Positions 24,751 through 32,443 of a stretch of 64,000 nucleotides of DNA are shown piece by piece. Numbering within the stretch: position 1 is the stretch's first letter; each line of letters starts with the position of its first letter. Source of the DNA: 21-14-0-10-47-8 sp966211455 (GTDB lineage Bacteria > Bdellovibrionota > Bdellovibrionia > Bdellovibrionales > Bdellovibrionaceae); assembly GCA_966211455.1 (NCBI GenBank), contig CBIHNI010000006.1:162908-226907 (forward strand). Direction: 5' to 3'. The position numbers were made by a program, and so were the translations under genes. The notes under the pieces are model-generated. The model was not told the origin of the DNA, did not search any database, and was given only the letters and a program-made list of their open reading frames with translations.

Positions 24751-25665
24751 TTACTTGGCGTTATCGAACCACAAGTCGGCGCCAGATGTGAAAACCTTGC
24801 CGCTGAAATCGTTCCAAGTTTTCGACAGCTTCACTTTCAAGACATGCGGAATCAAAATTTCGCAAGTCGACTTCGAATAATCTGTGATTTCGACTCGTTG
24901 AACGATGGTCGCATCCGTTGAATTCATCGAACGCTCGGCAATGATCAAATCACCGCAGTCCGATTCTTTCACGTCAAGGATTTGCAGCTCTGAAAGGGTG
25001 ATTTTCACCGGCGGAGCCAACTTGCACATCGCATCCTGAGGACAAGCAGCTTGGAAAGTCGCCGTCAAAGACACGGTACTTCCTTTCATCTGCAAAGAAC
25101 CTTTTACGGCTTCTTTACCTTCGATGTTGCCATCGGTACCAGTGCCAGCTGCCAAGACAAATGAACGTTTCGAAGTTTGCGTTGGACCCGCGTTCATCAA
25201 AGTCATGGTCGATTTTGTTTTGAATTCGGTGCCTTCCAGTCTGTTGTAACCTTGGGTCACGAAAGTCGCGTTTTGCACAACCGGAGCAAAGAACATGCAT
25301 TTCGGATTGGTGGCATCCAACAATGTGAAGGATTGAAAAATTCCATCCACCGGGCGTTGATCTTGAGACGCCACGACCGTGTTCAAGTTGCACCCGTCAG
25401 TTTTCACAGAAACGATTGGCAAAGTGATCTGCATCGGAGCCGGCATCATCATGATACAAGCTTTGTGCTCTGGGCATGGCGGCATACGACGTTCGAATGT
25501 CAGGCTGACTTCTTTCTTGTCGTAATCCAAAGTCACGGAACCGGCACCCGTCAGGTTCAAATCCGGATCCATTTTCGCATTCTGAACATCGAAAACGCGA
25601 ACGCCCGTTGCGGCGAAAGACAGACAGCCGAGCAGCATCGTTGACAGGAACAAAGACAACTTCAT
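24751..25665 (-). CDS. Secreted protein of unknown function, 304 aa
   Basis: The signal peptide is MKLSLFLSTMLLGCLSFAA, with AAGGAG before the ATG. The mature protein appears to contain two related halves. One has ERRMPPCPEHKACIMMMPAPM followed by a strand-rich stretch. The other has FQAACPQDAMCKLAPPVKITL. Each holds a C-x5-C pair and a PAPM/APPV-like run leading into beta strands ending near a further Cys (VKTDGCNLN; VKESDCGDLI). This suggests an internal duplication of a disulfide-containing beta domain. No family recognised. A strong terminator follows. Confidence 0.75.
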   Translation of the reverse strand: MKLSLFLSTMLLGCLSFAATGVRVFDVQNAKMDPDLNLTGAGSVTLDYDKKEVSLTFERRMPPCPEHKACIMMMPAPMQITLPIVSVKTDGCNLNTVVASQDQRPVDGIFQSFTLLDATNPKCMFFAPVVQNATFVTQGYNRLEGTEFKTKSTMTLMNAGPTQTSKRSFVLAAGTGTDGNIEGKEAVKGSLQMKGSTVSLTATFQAACPQDAMCKLAPPVKITLSELQILDVKESDCGDLIIAERSMNSTDATIVQRVEITDYSKSTCEILIPHVLKVKLSKTWNDFSGKVFTSGADLWFDNAK

Positions 25666-25871
25666 AATGACTCCTTATAGAGGTGGTTAAAAAATCTGAT
25701 CGAGGAGTCGCTTATACAAGAGCCGTACCAAGCTATCGCAAGGCTCGAATATGATTTAAGCCATCAAGGACGATTCGACGGTTCTAATTTGGAATCAAAC
25801 GCAGTTCCATTACGGGTCTCTGAGGCCAGAGCGATACCATGAAGAGAACTCACGGTAGAATTTTCAGCGGT

Positions 25872-26558
25872 CTAATCTTTACGCGGCTCTAGAATCAAAG
25901 ATTTGAATTTCCGCTTCAGACGGCGGAACTGCGCAAAGCTCAAGCGATTGAACTTGAGACGAATTTTATCGCCCTGCAGACCGCGCACTTCGGATGAAAT
26001 CTCCTCAAAGCCCACTTCGGGAATGCTGAGCTTTAAATCCGATCCGACGGTGACTTCGCCGATGGACTGATCGGCTTGAAAAAGCGCACCGGTAATGGAA
26101 ATCGATGTCACCATTCCCGGCTTGCCTTCTAAAGTCGCGGGCCACGAAGATTGAAAACGATGAGCGATGCCAAACAAGCCGGAATCGCGGCCATCCAAAT
26201 AAGGAAAGCGAAAGTGATACGAGATCACACAAATCGCCACCAAAAGCGCCACGGCCAACAAAAACTGATAATCAAACGCCATCATATGTGCAGCCAGCAC
26301 CGAAGCTTGATATAAATTTAAAATCGCCGTCACAAAAAGAGTCGCCAGCGACAATCCCCAAAAAAGGCGACGCTGAAAAGTCAGAAAAATTCCGCCGACA
26401 AAACAGCAACCCAAAATCGCCCAGTCAAAACTTGAAAGCACAATATCCGAAGAGCCATAGATCAGCGATGTCAGCAACAGGGTGAGCATCGGCAACAACC
26501 AAACCCCAAGAGCAATCAGCCAAATCTGTGGATAGCGAAAAAATAAGAGTGATTTCAT
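25872..26558 (-). CDS. Four-helix membrane protein with PilZ-like C-terminal domain
   Basis: The first 120 residues contain about four membrane segments (WLIALGVWLLPMLTLLLTSL, then FDWAILGCCFVGGIFL and others). The C-terminal 110 residues look like a PilZ fold: an Arg-containing entry (AHRFQSSWPATLEG), SISITGALFQAD in place of the usual D/NxSxxG, and strand-rich segments to EVRGLQGDKIRLKF. The c-di-GMP signature is degenerate, so binding is uncertain. A role in c-di-GMP-dependent envelope or motility control is an inference from the fold only. Confidence 0.55.
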   Translation of the reverse strand: MKSLLFFRYPQIWLIALGVWLLPMLTLLLTSLIYGSSDIVLSSFDWAILGCCFVGGIFLTFQRRLFWGLSLATLFVTAILNLYQASVLAAHMMAFDYQFLLAVALLVAICVISYHFRFPYLDGRDSGLFGIAHRFQSSWPATLEGKPGMVTSISITGALFQADQSIGEVTVGSDLKLSIPEVGFEEISSEVRGLQGDKIRLKFNRLSFAQFRRLKRKFKSLILEPRKD

Positions 26559-26702
26559 GCCTTTAATGTTGGCATCACAGAGTGCGCTTGCTCAAGCAAA
26601 AATAAGATTCTCTTCAGTTTCCCCAGACCTTCTCGACACCCAGGATGCCGCATCGCAATTTGATGTTGCTGGCGATAGATCCCTCATGATCAAATCGCAG
26701 GC

Positions 26703-27365
26703 ATGAAACATTTGATCATGTCTTTGATAGTGATAGCATCCCTTTTATCCGCCTGCGGGTTATCGAAAAAACAAGCCTCGGTCGAAGGCCCTGATAAAGG
26801 TCAGCAAGGAAAGCCTGGCAGCAGCGACAAAACCCAATTCGAAGTGCCACCTCTTTTCGCCGAATCACAATTGAAAGTTGACCAATGGATCGAATGGCAA
26901 AGAACCTACTCGACAGGAGCCAAAGACTGCGTCCGCTGGAAGGTGGCCAACATCACCTCATCCGGAATCTTAATCGAAGGCCGCATTTCAAAAAAATGCG
27001 TCGAACCCGATGACTCGCGAGTCGAATCGATTTTCTTCCAACCTGATTCAGGCCAAGTTCTAGAGCATCAAATTAAAACCGTCGGCATGCCTTCCACCAC
27101 ACAAGGCCCCCTGTACGGTAAAAGCATTTTCGGCTACATCTACGGAAATCCCAACAAAGTGCAATTCCTGCCAACAGCTTTCAAATTTGGCGAAAACCAA
27201 TTTGCCGTCTACAAAATCGGTGACACCTCTTTTTACAACAACGCCGGCCACGCCTTTCACGCATTCGCTCTGAGCTTCATCGGGACGGATAATCCTGGGA
27301 CAAGGTATCAGTTCAAGCAGAGCGAGCCCGCACTGGAAGCTTTGCCGAAGGACTCCAAGGACTGA
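26703..27365 (+). CDS. Lipoprotein of unknown function, 220 aa
   Basis: The signal peptide ends in the lipobox LSAC, with Cys18 as the lipidation site. A low-complexity Lys/Gly/Ser linker of about 35 residues follows, then a beta-rich domain with VDQWIEWQRTYSTGAKDC. The domain has a Cys pair (DCVRW and KKCVEPDD) that may form a disulfide. Not recognised. It is convergent with the pseudo-receiver gene, 28 bases apart. Confidence 0.75.
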   Translation: MKHLIMSLIVIASLLSACGLSKKQASVEGPDKGQQGKPGSSDKTQFEVPPLFAESQLKVDQWIEWQRTYSTGAKDCVRWKVANITSSGILIEGRISKKCVEPDDSRVESIFFQPDSGQVLEHQIKTVGMPSTTQGPLYGKSIFGYIYGNPNKVQFLPTAFKFGENQFAVYKIGDTSFYNNAGHAFHAFALSFIGTDNPGTRYQFKQSEPALEALPKDSKD

Positions 27366-27393
27366 GAGCGAGCTTCGCTCTCGACCGGAGAGC

Positions 27394-28242
27394 CTAGATA
27401 TATCGGCTGACTTCGAGAAGGACTTGGCATTCGGGGGCTTCGAAGATCGTGCCCTGATGCTGGGCATGCGAATAGACCCACTTGCGGTCGACCGCATTGA
27501 GCTTGTCGATCTCTGGCAGATAAACCGCCCCGCGGGTCGCAAAGTCGTTTTTCACTTTGCTGTTGAATTCTTCGACCACTTTTTGCAGCAGGCTTTGCGC
27601 CACCATTTCGACCGTGTCGCGGTCCATGCCCGTGAACATTTTTGACATCACATCGGTTTGCGATTCCAGCATGCGCACCGTGAATTTGAACCATCCCAGA
27701 TGCGAGCGCACTTCGTCGCTTTGTTGGCTGTAGAAAGATTGGCGGCGTTCGTCTTCGGTGGCGGGACGAATTTGAAACTGCATCTCTTGGCCGGTTTTGG
27801 ATTTTAAGGATTCCAGGAACTCGGCGTGGATCCATGGCTCGCTGATCACGCTTTCGGATGGATTTTCGATTTGCACCAAGGGCATCATCGATATCATCGC
27901 GACGAACATTCCGCTAGACCCCGGAAAAGCGCGCACCAAAGGATCCAGCAACAAGAAATCCGTGTCGAAATGCGCGGCTTCGGTCAGCAGACAGATCGGC
28001 GTCTTTGCCAAATCCTTTTTGCTACGGATGAACGAGTACGCCGATCCGAAATCACTGCCTTCGCCTTGCTTTGGTAACTGCAAGACCAGCATCTGCACCT
28101 TTTGCATGGTGAGCTTTTGCAAGAGCTCGAAGACCGATTTGGCCTGATGAATATAGGCACCGCCAAATTGCTCGGTGGCTTGCTTGATATCGTTTTCTAG
28201 GGCTTTGTTTTCAGCGACCAGGCCGATATGGATCTTTGGCAT
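27394..28242 (-). CDS. Protein with degenerate receiver-like N-terminus, 282 aa
   Basis: Residues 1-125 alternate hydrophobic strands and helices as in a receiver domain (IHIGLVAENKALENDI, VQMLVLQLPKQGEGSDF, TPICLLTEAAHFDTDF). The phosphoacceptor Asp is missing: the position after the third strand is LQLPK rather than LxDxxMP. The C-terminal 150 residues are unassigned, with a helical segment (SQTDVMSKMFTGMDRDTVEMV) recalling CheX/CheC-like folds, though weakly. It is divergent from the Gre-like gene. Probably a signalling protein; function unknown. Confidence 0.6.
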   Translation of the reverse strand: MPKIHIGLVAENKALENDIKQATEQFGGAYIHQAKSVFELLQKLTMQKVQMLVLQLPKQGEGSDFGSAYSFIRSKKDLAKTPICLLTEAAHFDTDFLLLDPLVRAFPGSSGMFVAMISMMPLVQIENPSESVISEPWIHAEFLESLKSKTGQEMQFQIRPATEDERRQSFYSQQSDEVRSHLGWFKFTVRMLESQTDVMSKMFTGMDRDTVEMVAQSLLQKVVEEFNSKVKNDFATRGAVYLPEIDKLNAVDRKWVYSHAQHQGTIFEAPECQVLLEVSRYI

Positions 28243-28362
28243 AGCTTAGGGTCTCAGACATTGCGGGTCTCGGCAAAGAAGAGACATGAATACCGGGCCT
28301 TTGGTCGAACGACTTGTCAGCTCCAAGATTCGGTATAGAATATGTGAAGAGAGGGATCTTTT

Positions 28363-28842
28363 GTGAATAAGCAGATCTTAATCCAAAAAATCGTCGCCCA
28401 TTTGGAAAAAGAGCTGGTCGCTTTGAAAGAGGCCGCCCTTGCCACCTATGAAGCCGCCACCAATGAAGAGAGCAAACCCGAAAACGAATACGACACCCGG
28501 GGTCTGGAAGCTTCTTATTTGGCAGGAGCACAGGCCAAACGCGTCGGTGAAATTGAAGAGCTGATCTACACCTACAAAGACATCAAGGTGCGAAGCTTTG
28601 CACCGGAGGAAGCGATCTCTTCCACGGCTTTGGTCGAAGTGAGCTTGAATGGTAAAAAAAGCTGGGTGTTTATCATGTCCAAAGGTGGCGGTACGATTTT
28701 AAATGTAGATGGCGTTTCGGTTCAGATCGTCACACCAAGCTCCCCCTTGGGTGAAGCTTTGCTGGGACTGAAAGCCGGTGATACGGCCATTGTTGAAACT
28801 GGCCATATCACCCGCGAATACGATATCGAATCCGTTCAGTAG
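28363..28842 (+). CDS. GreA/GreB-family transcription elongation factor-like protein
   Basis: The helical N-terminal part includes SKPENEYDTRGLEASYLAG, which aligns with the GreA coiled-coil tip (GDLxENAEY). The C-terminal domain ends with SSPLGEALLGLKAGD, equivalent to the GreA SPIGxALxGKxxGD signature. At 159 aa it is the size of Gre proteins. Gre factors bind in the RNA polymerase secondary channel and stimulate transcript cleavage. Members of this divergent branch may not all cleave. GTG start with GAGGGA upstream. It is convergent with and directly abuts the TPM gene. Confidence 0.8.
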   Translation: MNKQILIQKIVAHLEKELVALKEAALATYEAATNEESKPENEYDTRGLEASYLAGAQAKRVGEIEELIYTYKDIKVRSFAPEEAISSTALVEVSLNGKKSWVFIMSKGGGTILNVDGVSVQIVTPSSPLGEALLGLKAGDTAIVETGHITREYDIESVQ

Positions 28843-29502
28843 TTATTCTTTGATGATCAAATTGTCTTCGAGCTCGTTTGGATTTTGCTCGTTGGATGGG
28901 AAGTGCGTCGCCAAGATTTCACCGCATTTTTCAATGGCGCGAATCAATCCGGCACCTGTATCCCCGCTTTTGATTCCATCCACCATCAAATCACAAATCT
29001 GCTTCCAGGTTTCCGCCGGCAGCTGTTTTGCGATCGATTCGTCCGCCAGCACCACGGCCTTTCTTTCCATCAAAGATAAGAAAAGCAAAATGCCCGTACG
29101 GGCCTTCGTGTTGACGATTCCCGTTTGGTAAAACTCGAGCAGCGCTCGCTCTTCGACTTGAAAAGCTTGATCGCCTTGCGGAACCAACAAACGCTGCACG
29201 ATTTTCAATTTCGACAAAGGCATCGAAATCAGAAAACAGGCCAGCGAAATAAAGAACATCACCCAGTGCAAATTGTAATCAACGAAGAACGACAAATGCG
29301 GCACTTCGAAAACCAACAATGTCACCAAGATCACCAATGTTAAAAGAAAAGGCACATGCCCAATGGTTGACGACCGTTTGACGATCACAGGAACGATTTC
29401 ACCGGAGGTTTTCACTTCCGCTTTGGCGACAGCCACGCTCACGGCCTTGGCCTGATCTTCTGTGATAAAGTTGTGCGCCCATTTCTGATTACCAGCTGCC
29501 AC
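28843..29502 (-). CDS. TPM-domain membrane protein, 219 aa
   Basis: I chose the GTG at 29502 because GGAGG lies 5 bases upstream. The frame runs further up but only as the shadow of the preceding gene's glycine codons. An N-terminal TPM-like part (VAKAEVKTSGEIVPVIVKRS) is split by two membrane segments (FLLTLVILVTLLVFEV and WVMFFISLACFLI) from the remainder (GILLFLSLMERKAVVLADE), the order of the TPM/YgcG-type second paralogue. It is the third gene of the LemA operon and overlaps the second by 14 bases. Role unknown; family members are envelope proteins. Confidence 0.85.
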   Translation of the reverse strand: MAAGNQKWAHNFITEDQAKAVSVAVAKAEVKTSGEIVPVIVKRSSTIGHVPFLLTLVILVTLLVFEVPHLSFFVDYNLHWVMFFISLACFLISMPLSKLKIVQRLLVPQGDQAFQVEERALLEFYQTGIVNTKARTGILLFLSLMERKAVVLADESIAKQLPAETWKQICDLMVDGIKSGDTGAGLIRAIEKCGEILATHFPSNEQNPNELEDNLIIKE

Positions 29503-30235
29503 TGGCACCTCCTCCGCTGAAGCCGCCACCGCCGCCACCCCAGCCGCCGCCTCCTCCTCCAAATCCACCGCCGCCGAAGCCTCCACCGCCCCAGCCACCT
29601 CCGCCACCCCAAAATCCGCGGCGACGAGGTCGGAAGATATTTCCGAAGATGATAAACAGGATGAAAATTAAAACGAAGATGCCTTCAAAGCGATCCCACA
29701 AAGAACCTTTTTTCTTCCCGCTGCGGGCCTGCATTTTTTCCGGCAGCATCCCGGATGCGGCAAGATCCGCATCGATGGTGCGCATGACTTCGGCCGCACC
29801 TTGAATAATCCCTTGCGAAGGGATTCCTTGGCGGAAATACGGGGTCATCACGTCCGATACGATTTGTTTCGCTTTGATATCGGGAAGGACTCCTTCAAGC
29901 CCTTGTCCGACCTCGATGCGAAGCTTGCGATCCTGCATGGCCACCAAGATCAAGACGCCGTCGTCTTTTTTGGCGTCACCCAGCTTCCACTGGTCGGTCA
30001 CTTTGATCGAAGCTTCTTCGATGCTGGATCCTTCCAGACTTTGCACCGTCAAAACTTGCAGCTGACCTTTTCCGCCGTTGTGAAATTGCTGGATCAGGTA
30101 GCCCAGACGATCGCGATCTTGCGACGTCATCACTCCGGCTAAATCCATCACGGGACCGCGCAAAGGCGGAACTTGAAATTCTGCCTTTGCCGTCAGTGAG
30201 AAAATGAAAAATAAAATCCCGAAATAAGCGCGCAT
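29489..30235 (-). CDS. YgcG-type TPM-domain protein with glycine-rich tail
   Basis: A signal peptide (MRAYFGILFFIFSLTAKA) is followed by the TPM domain, about 20-150. It contains PLRGPVMDLAGVMTSQDR, KDDGVLILVAMQDRKLRIEVG and GLEGVLPDIKAKQI, all typical. One membrane segment near 187-205 precedes a tail made of GGGGW/GGGGF repeats ending in SGSW. The length of 248 aa fits. The ATG overlaps the lemA stop (TAATG). TPM proteins occur with LemA in many bacteria; their biochemical role is not settled. Confidence 0.9.
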   Translation of the reverse strand: MRAYFGILFFIFSLTAKAEFQVPPLRGPVMDLAGVMTSQDRDRLGYLIQQFHNGGKGQLQVLTVQSLEGSSIEEASIKVTDQWKLGDAKKDDGVLILVAMQDRKLRIEVGQGLEGVLPDIKAKQIVSDVMTPYFRQGIPSQGIIQGAAEVMRTIDADLAASGMLPEKMQARSGKKKGSLWDRFEGIFVLIFILFIIFGNIFRPRRRGFWGGGGGWGGGGFGGGGFGGGGGGWGGGGGGFSGGGASGSW

Positions 30236-30864
30236 TACATTTTAACTTCTGGCGGTTTTTCAGCCTGAGTTTTCTCTTCGGCGCTGAGATCCCACTGCGG
30301 CATTTTGTCATAGTGATAGAACATGCCATTCACCCAGCTTGTCGGTGGGACCGTCACCAAGTTGTTGAATTGCTGGATCGACTGGATGTAGCGCTGACGA
30401 GCCACGGTGATGCGGTTTTCAGTGCCTTCCAATTGCGCCTGCAAATCGCGGAACTGCGTGTCCGCTTTCAGGTTTGGATAATTTTCAGTGACCATCAAAA
30501 GACGGCCCAAAGCCTGCGACAACTGTCCCTGAGCTTGTGAAAATTTTTGCAATTGCTCGGGGGTCACCTTTGAAGGATCGATGGTCACGGCCGTCGCCTG
30601 AGCACGGGCCTCAGTCACTTTTTCCAAGGTTTCGCTTTCATGCTTGGCGTAGCCTTTGACCACATTCACCAGGTTCGGGATCAAATCCGAACGGCGTTTG
30701 TATTGGTTGGTCACCTCGGCCAGGGTCGCATCCACGTCGTTCTTTTGCTGAGGGATCGCTTGGATACCGCAGCCGCTGAGCATGACGGAAACCAGTCCCA
30801 AACTCAGGATCAGAGCCAGACGAGAGGTGAATGAAGATGATGTTTTCTTTACAGATCGGTTCAT
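30235..30864 (-). CDS. lemA: LemA family lipoprotein
   Basis: The N-terminus ends in lipobox LSGC (Cys32), unusual among LemA proteins, most of which carry a plain membrane anchor. The LemA core follows: NQYKRRSDLIPNLVNVVKGY, a long helical region (KVTEARAQATAV, QGQLSQALGRLLMVTENYP) and the terminal RYIQSIQQFNNLVTVPPTSW. Length is 209 aa. AAAGGAGT precedes the ATG. First gene of the LemA-TPM-TPM operon. Confidence 0.93.
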   Translation of the reverse strand: MNRSVKKTSSSFTSRLALILSLGLVSVMLSGCGIQAIPQQKNDVDATLAEVTNQYKRRSDLIPNLVNVVKGYAKHESETLEKVTEARAQATAVTIDPSKVTPEQLQKFSQAQGQLSQALGRLLMVTENYPNLKADTQFRDLQAQLEGTENRITVARQRYIQSIQQFNNLVTVPPTSWVNGMFYHYDKMPQWDLSAEEKTQAEKPPEVKM

Positions 30865-30938
30865 TGAATTAGACTCCTTTGTCTGAGAGATAAATTACTT
30901 GATCTTTGAGCGAAAAAACAGTTCATCTGGAATGACGC

Positions 30939-32432
30939 ATGAAGCTTCAATTTAAGCAAAGAGACCTATTGATTTCCATTGATAAACCGGCCGGTTTTTC
31001 GACGCATGCGCCGGACCATGGCAAGCTGGGAATCACCGAAATTTACCAGCGGGAATTAAAGTCCCAGCTCTTCATCGCCCAGCGCCTGGATAAAACCACA
31101 ACCGGATCTTTGGTTCTGGCGACCACTTCGGCCAAGGCGGCCGAGCTCACCGACTTTTTTCAAAAACGAGAAGCGCAGAAGAAATACATTTTGATCACCG
31201 CCAGTCGCAGCGAAATGGATCAGTATCTTTGCCAAGAACCGATCGAAGGCAAACCAGCCGAGACTTCGTTTCGTCGGCTGAAACGCAATGCTTTTTTCGA
31301 ATCCTGGGAAGCGACCCCGAAAACGGGACGCCCGCATCAGATTCGCATTCATGCCGCGAAGCTGGGGATTCCGATTTTGGGCGATACCGCTTACCATGGG
31401 GCCGAGTATCCCCATCTTTGCCTGCACGCTTTCGAATTGCAACTTCCGGGCGAGGAGCTCCTCAGTTCTCCTTGGCCGATTTTTATGGAGCGCATGGGGC
31501 TTTTGCGCGATCGGGAACTGGTGCGCTGGCTTGCGGAAATCGATCGCCGCGAAAGGCTTTACGGCTTTTTGCAGCAGCCCCAGGCGGCCTTGCGATTGAT
31601 CCATTTGTCAGATTTGCGTTTGGATCTGTTCGGCTCGCAGCTTTGGTTTTACTGGTACCGCGACGAAGACCCGACGGCGGCCGATTTGGAAAGATGTGAG
31701 TTCGTCGCCAAGCTTTTAAAGAAAGAGTGGCTGCTGCGAAAAATGCAAAATCGCGGCGAAGATCCCAACAAGCGCCTGGTCTGGAAATCCGAAAACTGGC
31801 AAGAGAATTGGACCGCCGAAGAAAACGGTTTGAAATACAGCCTGCAAACCCAGAACGGCCAATCGCCAGGCCTTTTCTTGGATCAGCGGAACAACCGCCA
31901 GTATGTTATGCAACATGCAAAAAATAAGCGGGTCTTAAACCTTTTCTCTTACACCTGCGGCTTTTCTGTCGCGGCCGCGGCCGGCGGCGCCAGCGAGATC
32001 ACCTCGGTCGATCTGAGCGCCAGCTTTTTAGAATGGGGCCAACAAAACTTTAGCTTGAACGGCTTCGATTCCTCGCTTAATAACTGCTTCCAGTCTGAAA
32101 CCCTGCTTTTTTTAAAAGGCACGCTCAAACGCAAGCGCGAGTTCGATGTGATCATCTGCGACCCGCCTTCTTTTGGCCGCCATAAAAACGGAGTCTTCAA
32201 ACTGGATCAAGCCCTGCCGGACCTTCTCAATCTCTGCTGGCAGGTTTTAGCGCCCAAGGGTTCTTTGCTCTTCAGTTGCAACTTGGAAAAGTGGAGCAAG
32301 GAAAAGCTAAAAAACCAGATTCAAAAAATTCTAGGCCCCAAAGCCCGAGTCGAAGATGGGCTGCAGACCTGGGACTTTGAACTGCCAAATGAAGAACCCT
32401 TGATGAAAAGTTTTTGGATTCATAAAAACTAA
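30939..32432 (+). CDS. Fusion of RluA-type pseudouridine synthase and RlmI-type RNA methyltransferase
   Basis: Residues 1 to about 175 are an RluA-family pseudouridine synthase: DKPAGFSTHAP, the catalytic RLDKTTTG (Asp51) and TGRPHQIRIHAAKLGIPILG. Residues about 180-497 match RlmI-type class I methyltransferases: LDQRNNRQY, the SAM loop RVLNLFSYTCGFSVAAAAGG, VDLS, and the motif IV segment CDPPSFGRHKNGVFK. In RlmI the N-terminal domain is a PUA domain; here a synthase domain takes its place. Inferred role: two modifications of one rRNA or tRNA region. No stop or frameshift separates the halves. The histidine kinase gene follows 11 bases later. Confidence 0.9.
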   Translation: MKLQFKQRDLLISIDKPAGFSTHAPDHGKLGITEIYQRELKSQLFIAQRLDKTTTGSLVLATTSAKAAELTDFFQKREAQKKYILITASRSEMDQYLCQEPIEGKPAETSFRRLKRNAFFESWEATPKTGRPHQIRIHAAKLGIPILGDTAYHGAEYPHLCLHAFELQLPGEELLSSPWPIFMERMGLLRDRELVRWLAEIDRRERLYGFLQQPQAALRLIHLSDLRLDLFGSQLWFYWYRDEDPTAADLERCEFVAKLLKKEWLLRKMQNRGEDPNKRLVWKSENWQENWTAEENGLKYSLQTQNGQSPGLFLDQRNNRQYVMQHAKNKRVLNLFSYTCGFSVAAAAGGASEITSVDLSASFLEWGQQNFSLNGFDSSLNNCFQSETLLFLKGTLKRKREFDVIICDPPSFGRHKNGVFKLDQALPDLLNLCWQVLAPKGSLLFSCNLEKWSKEKLKNQIQKILGPKARVEDGLQTWDFELPNEEPLMKSFWIHKN

Positions 32433-32443
32433 AGGTTTTGTTC

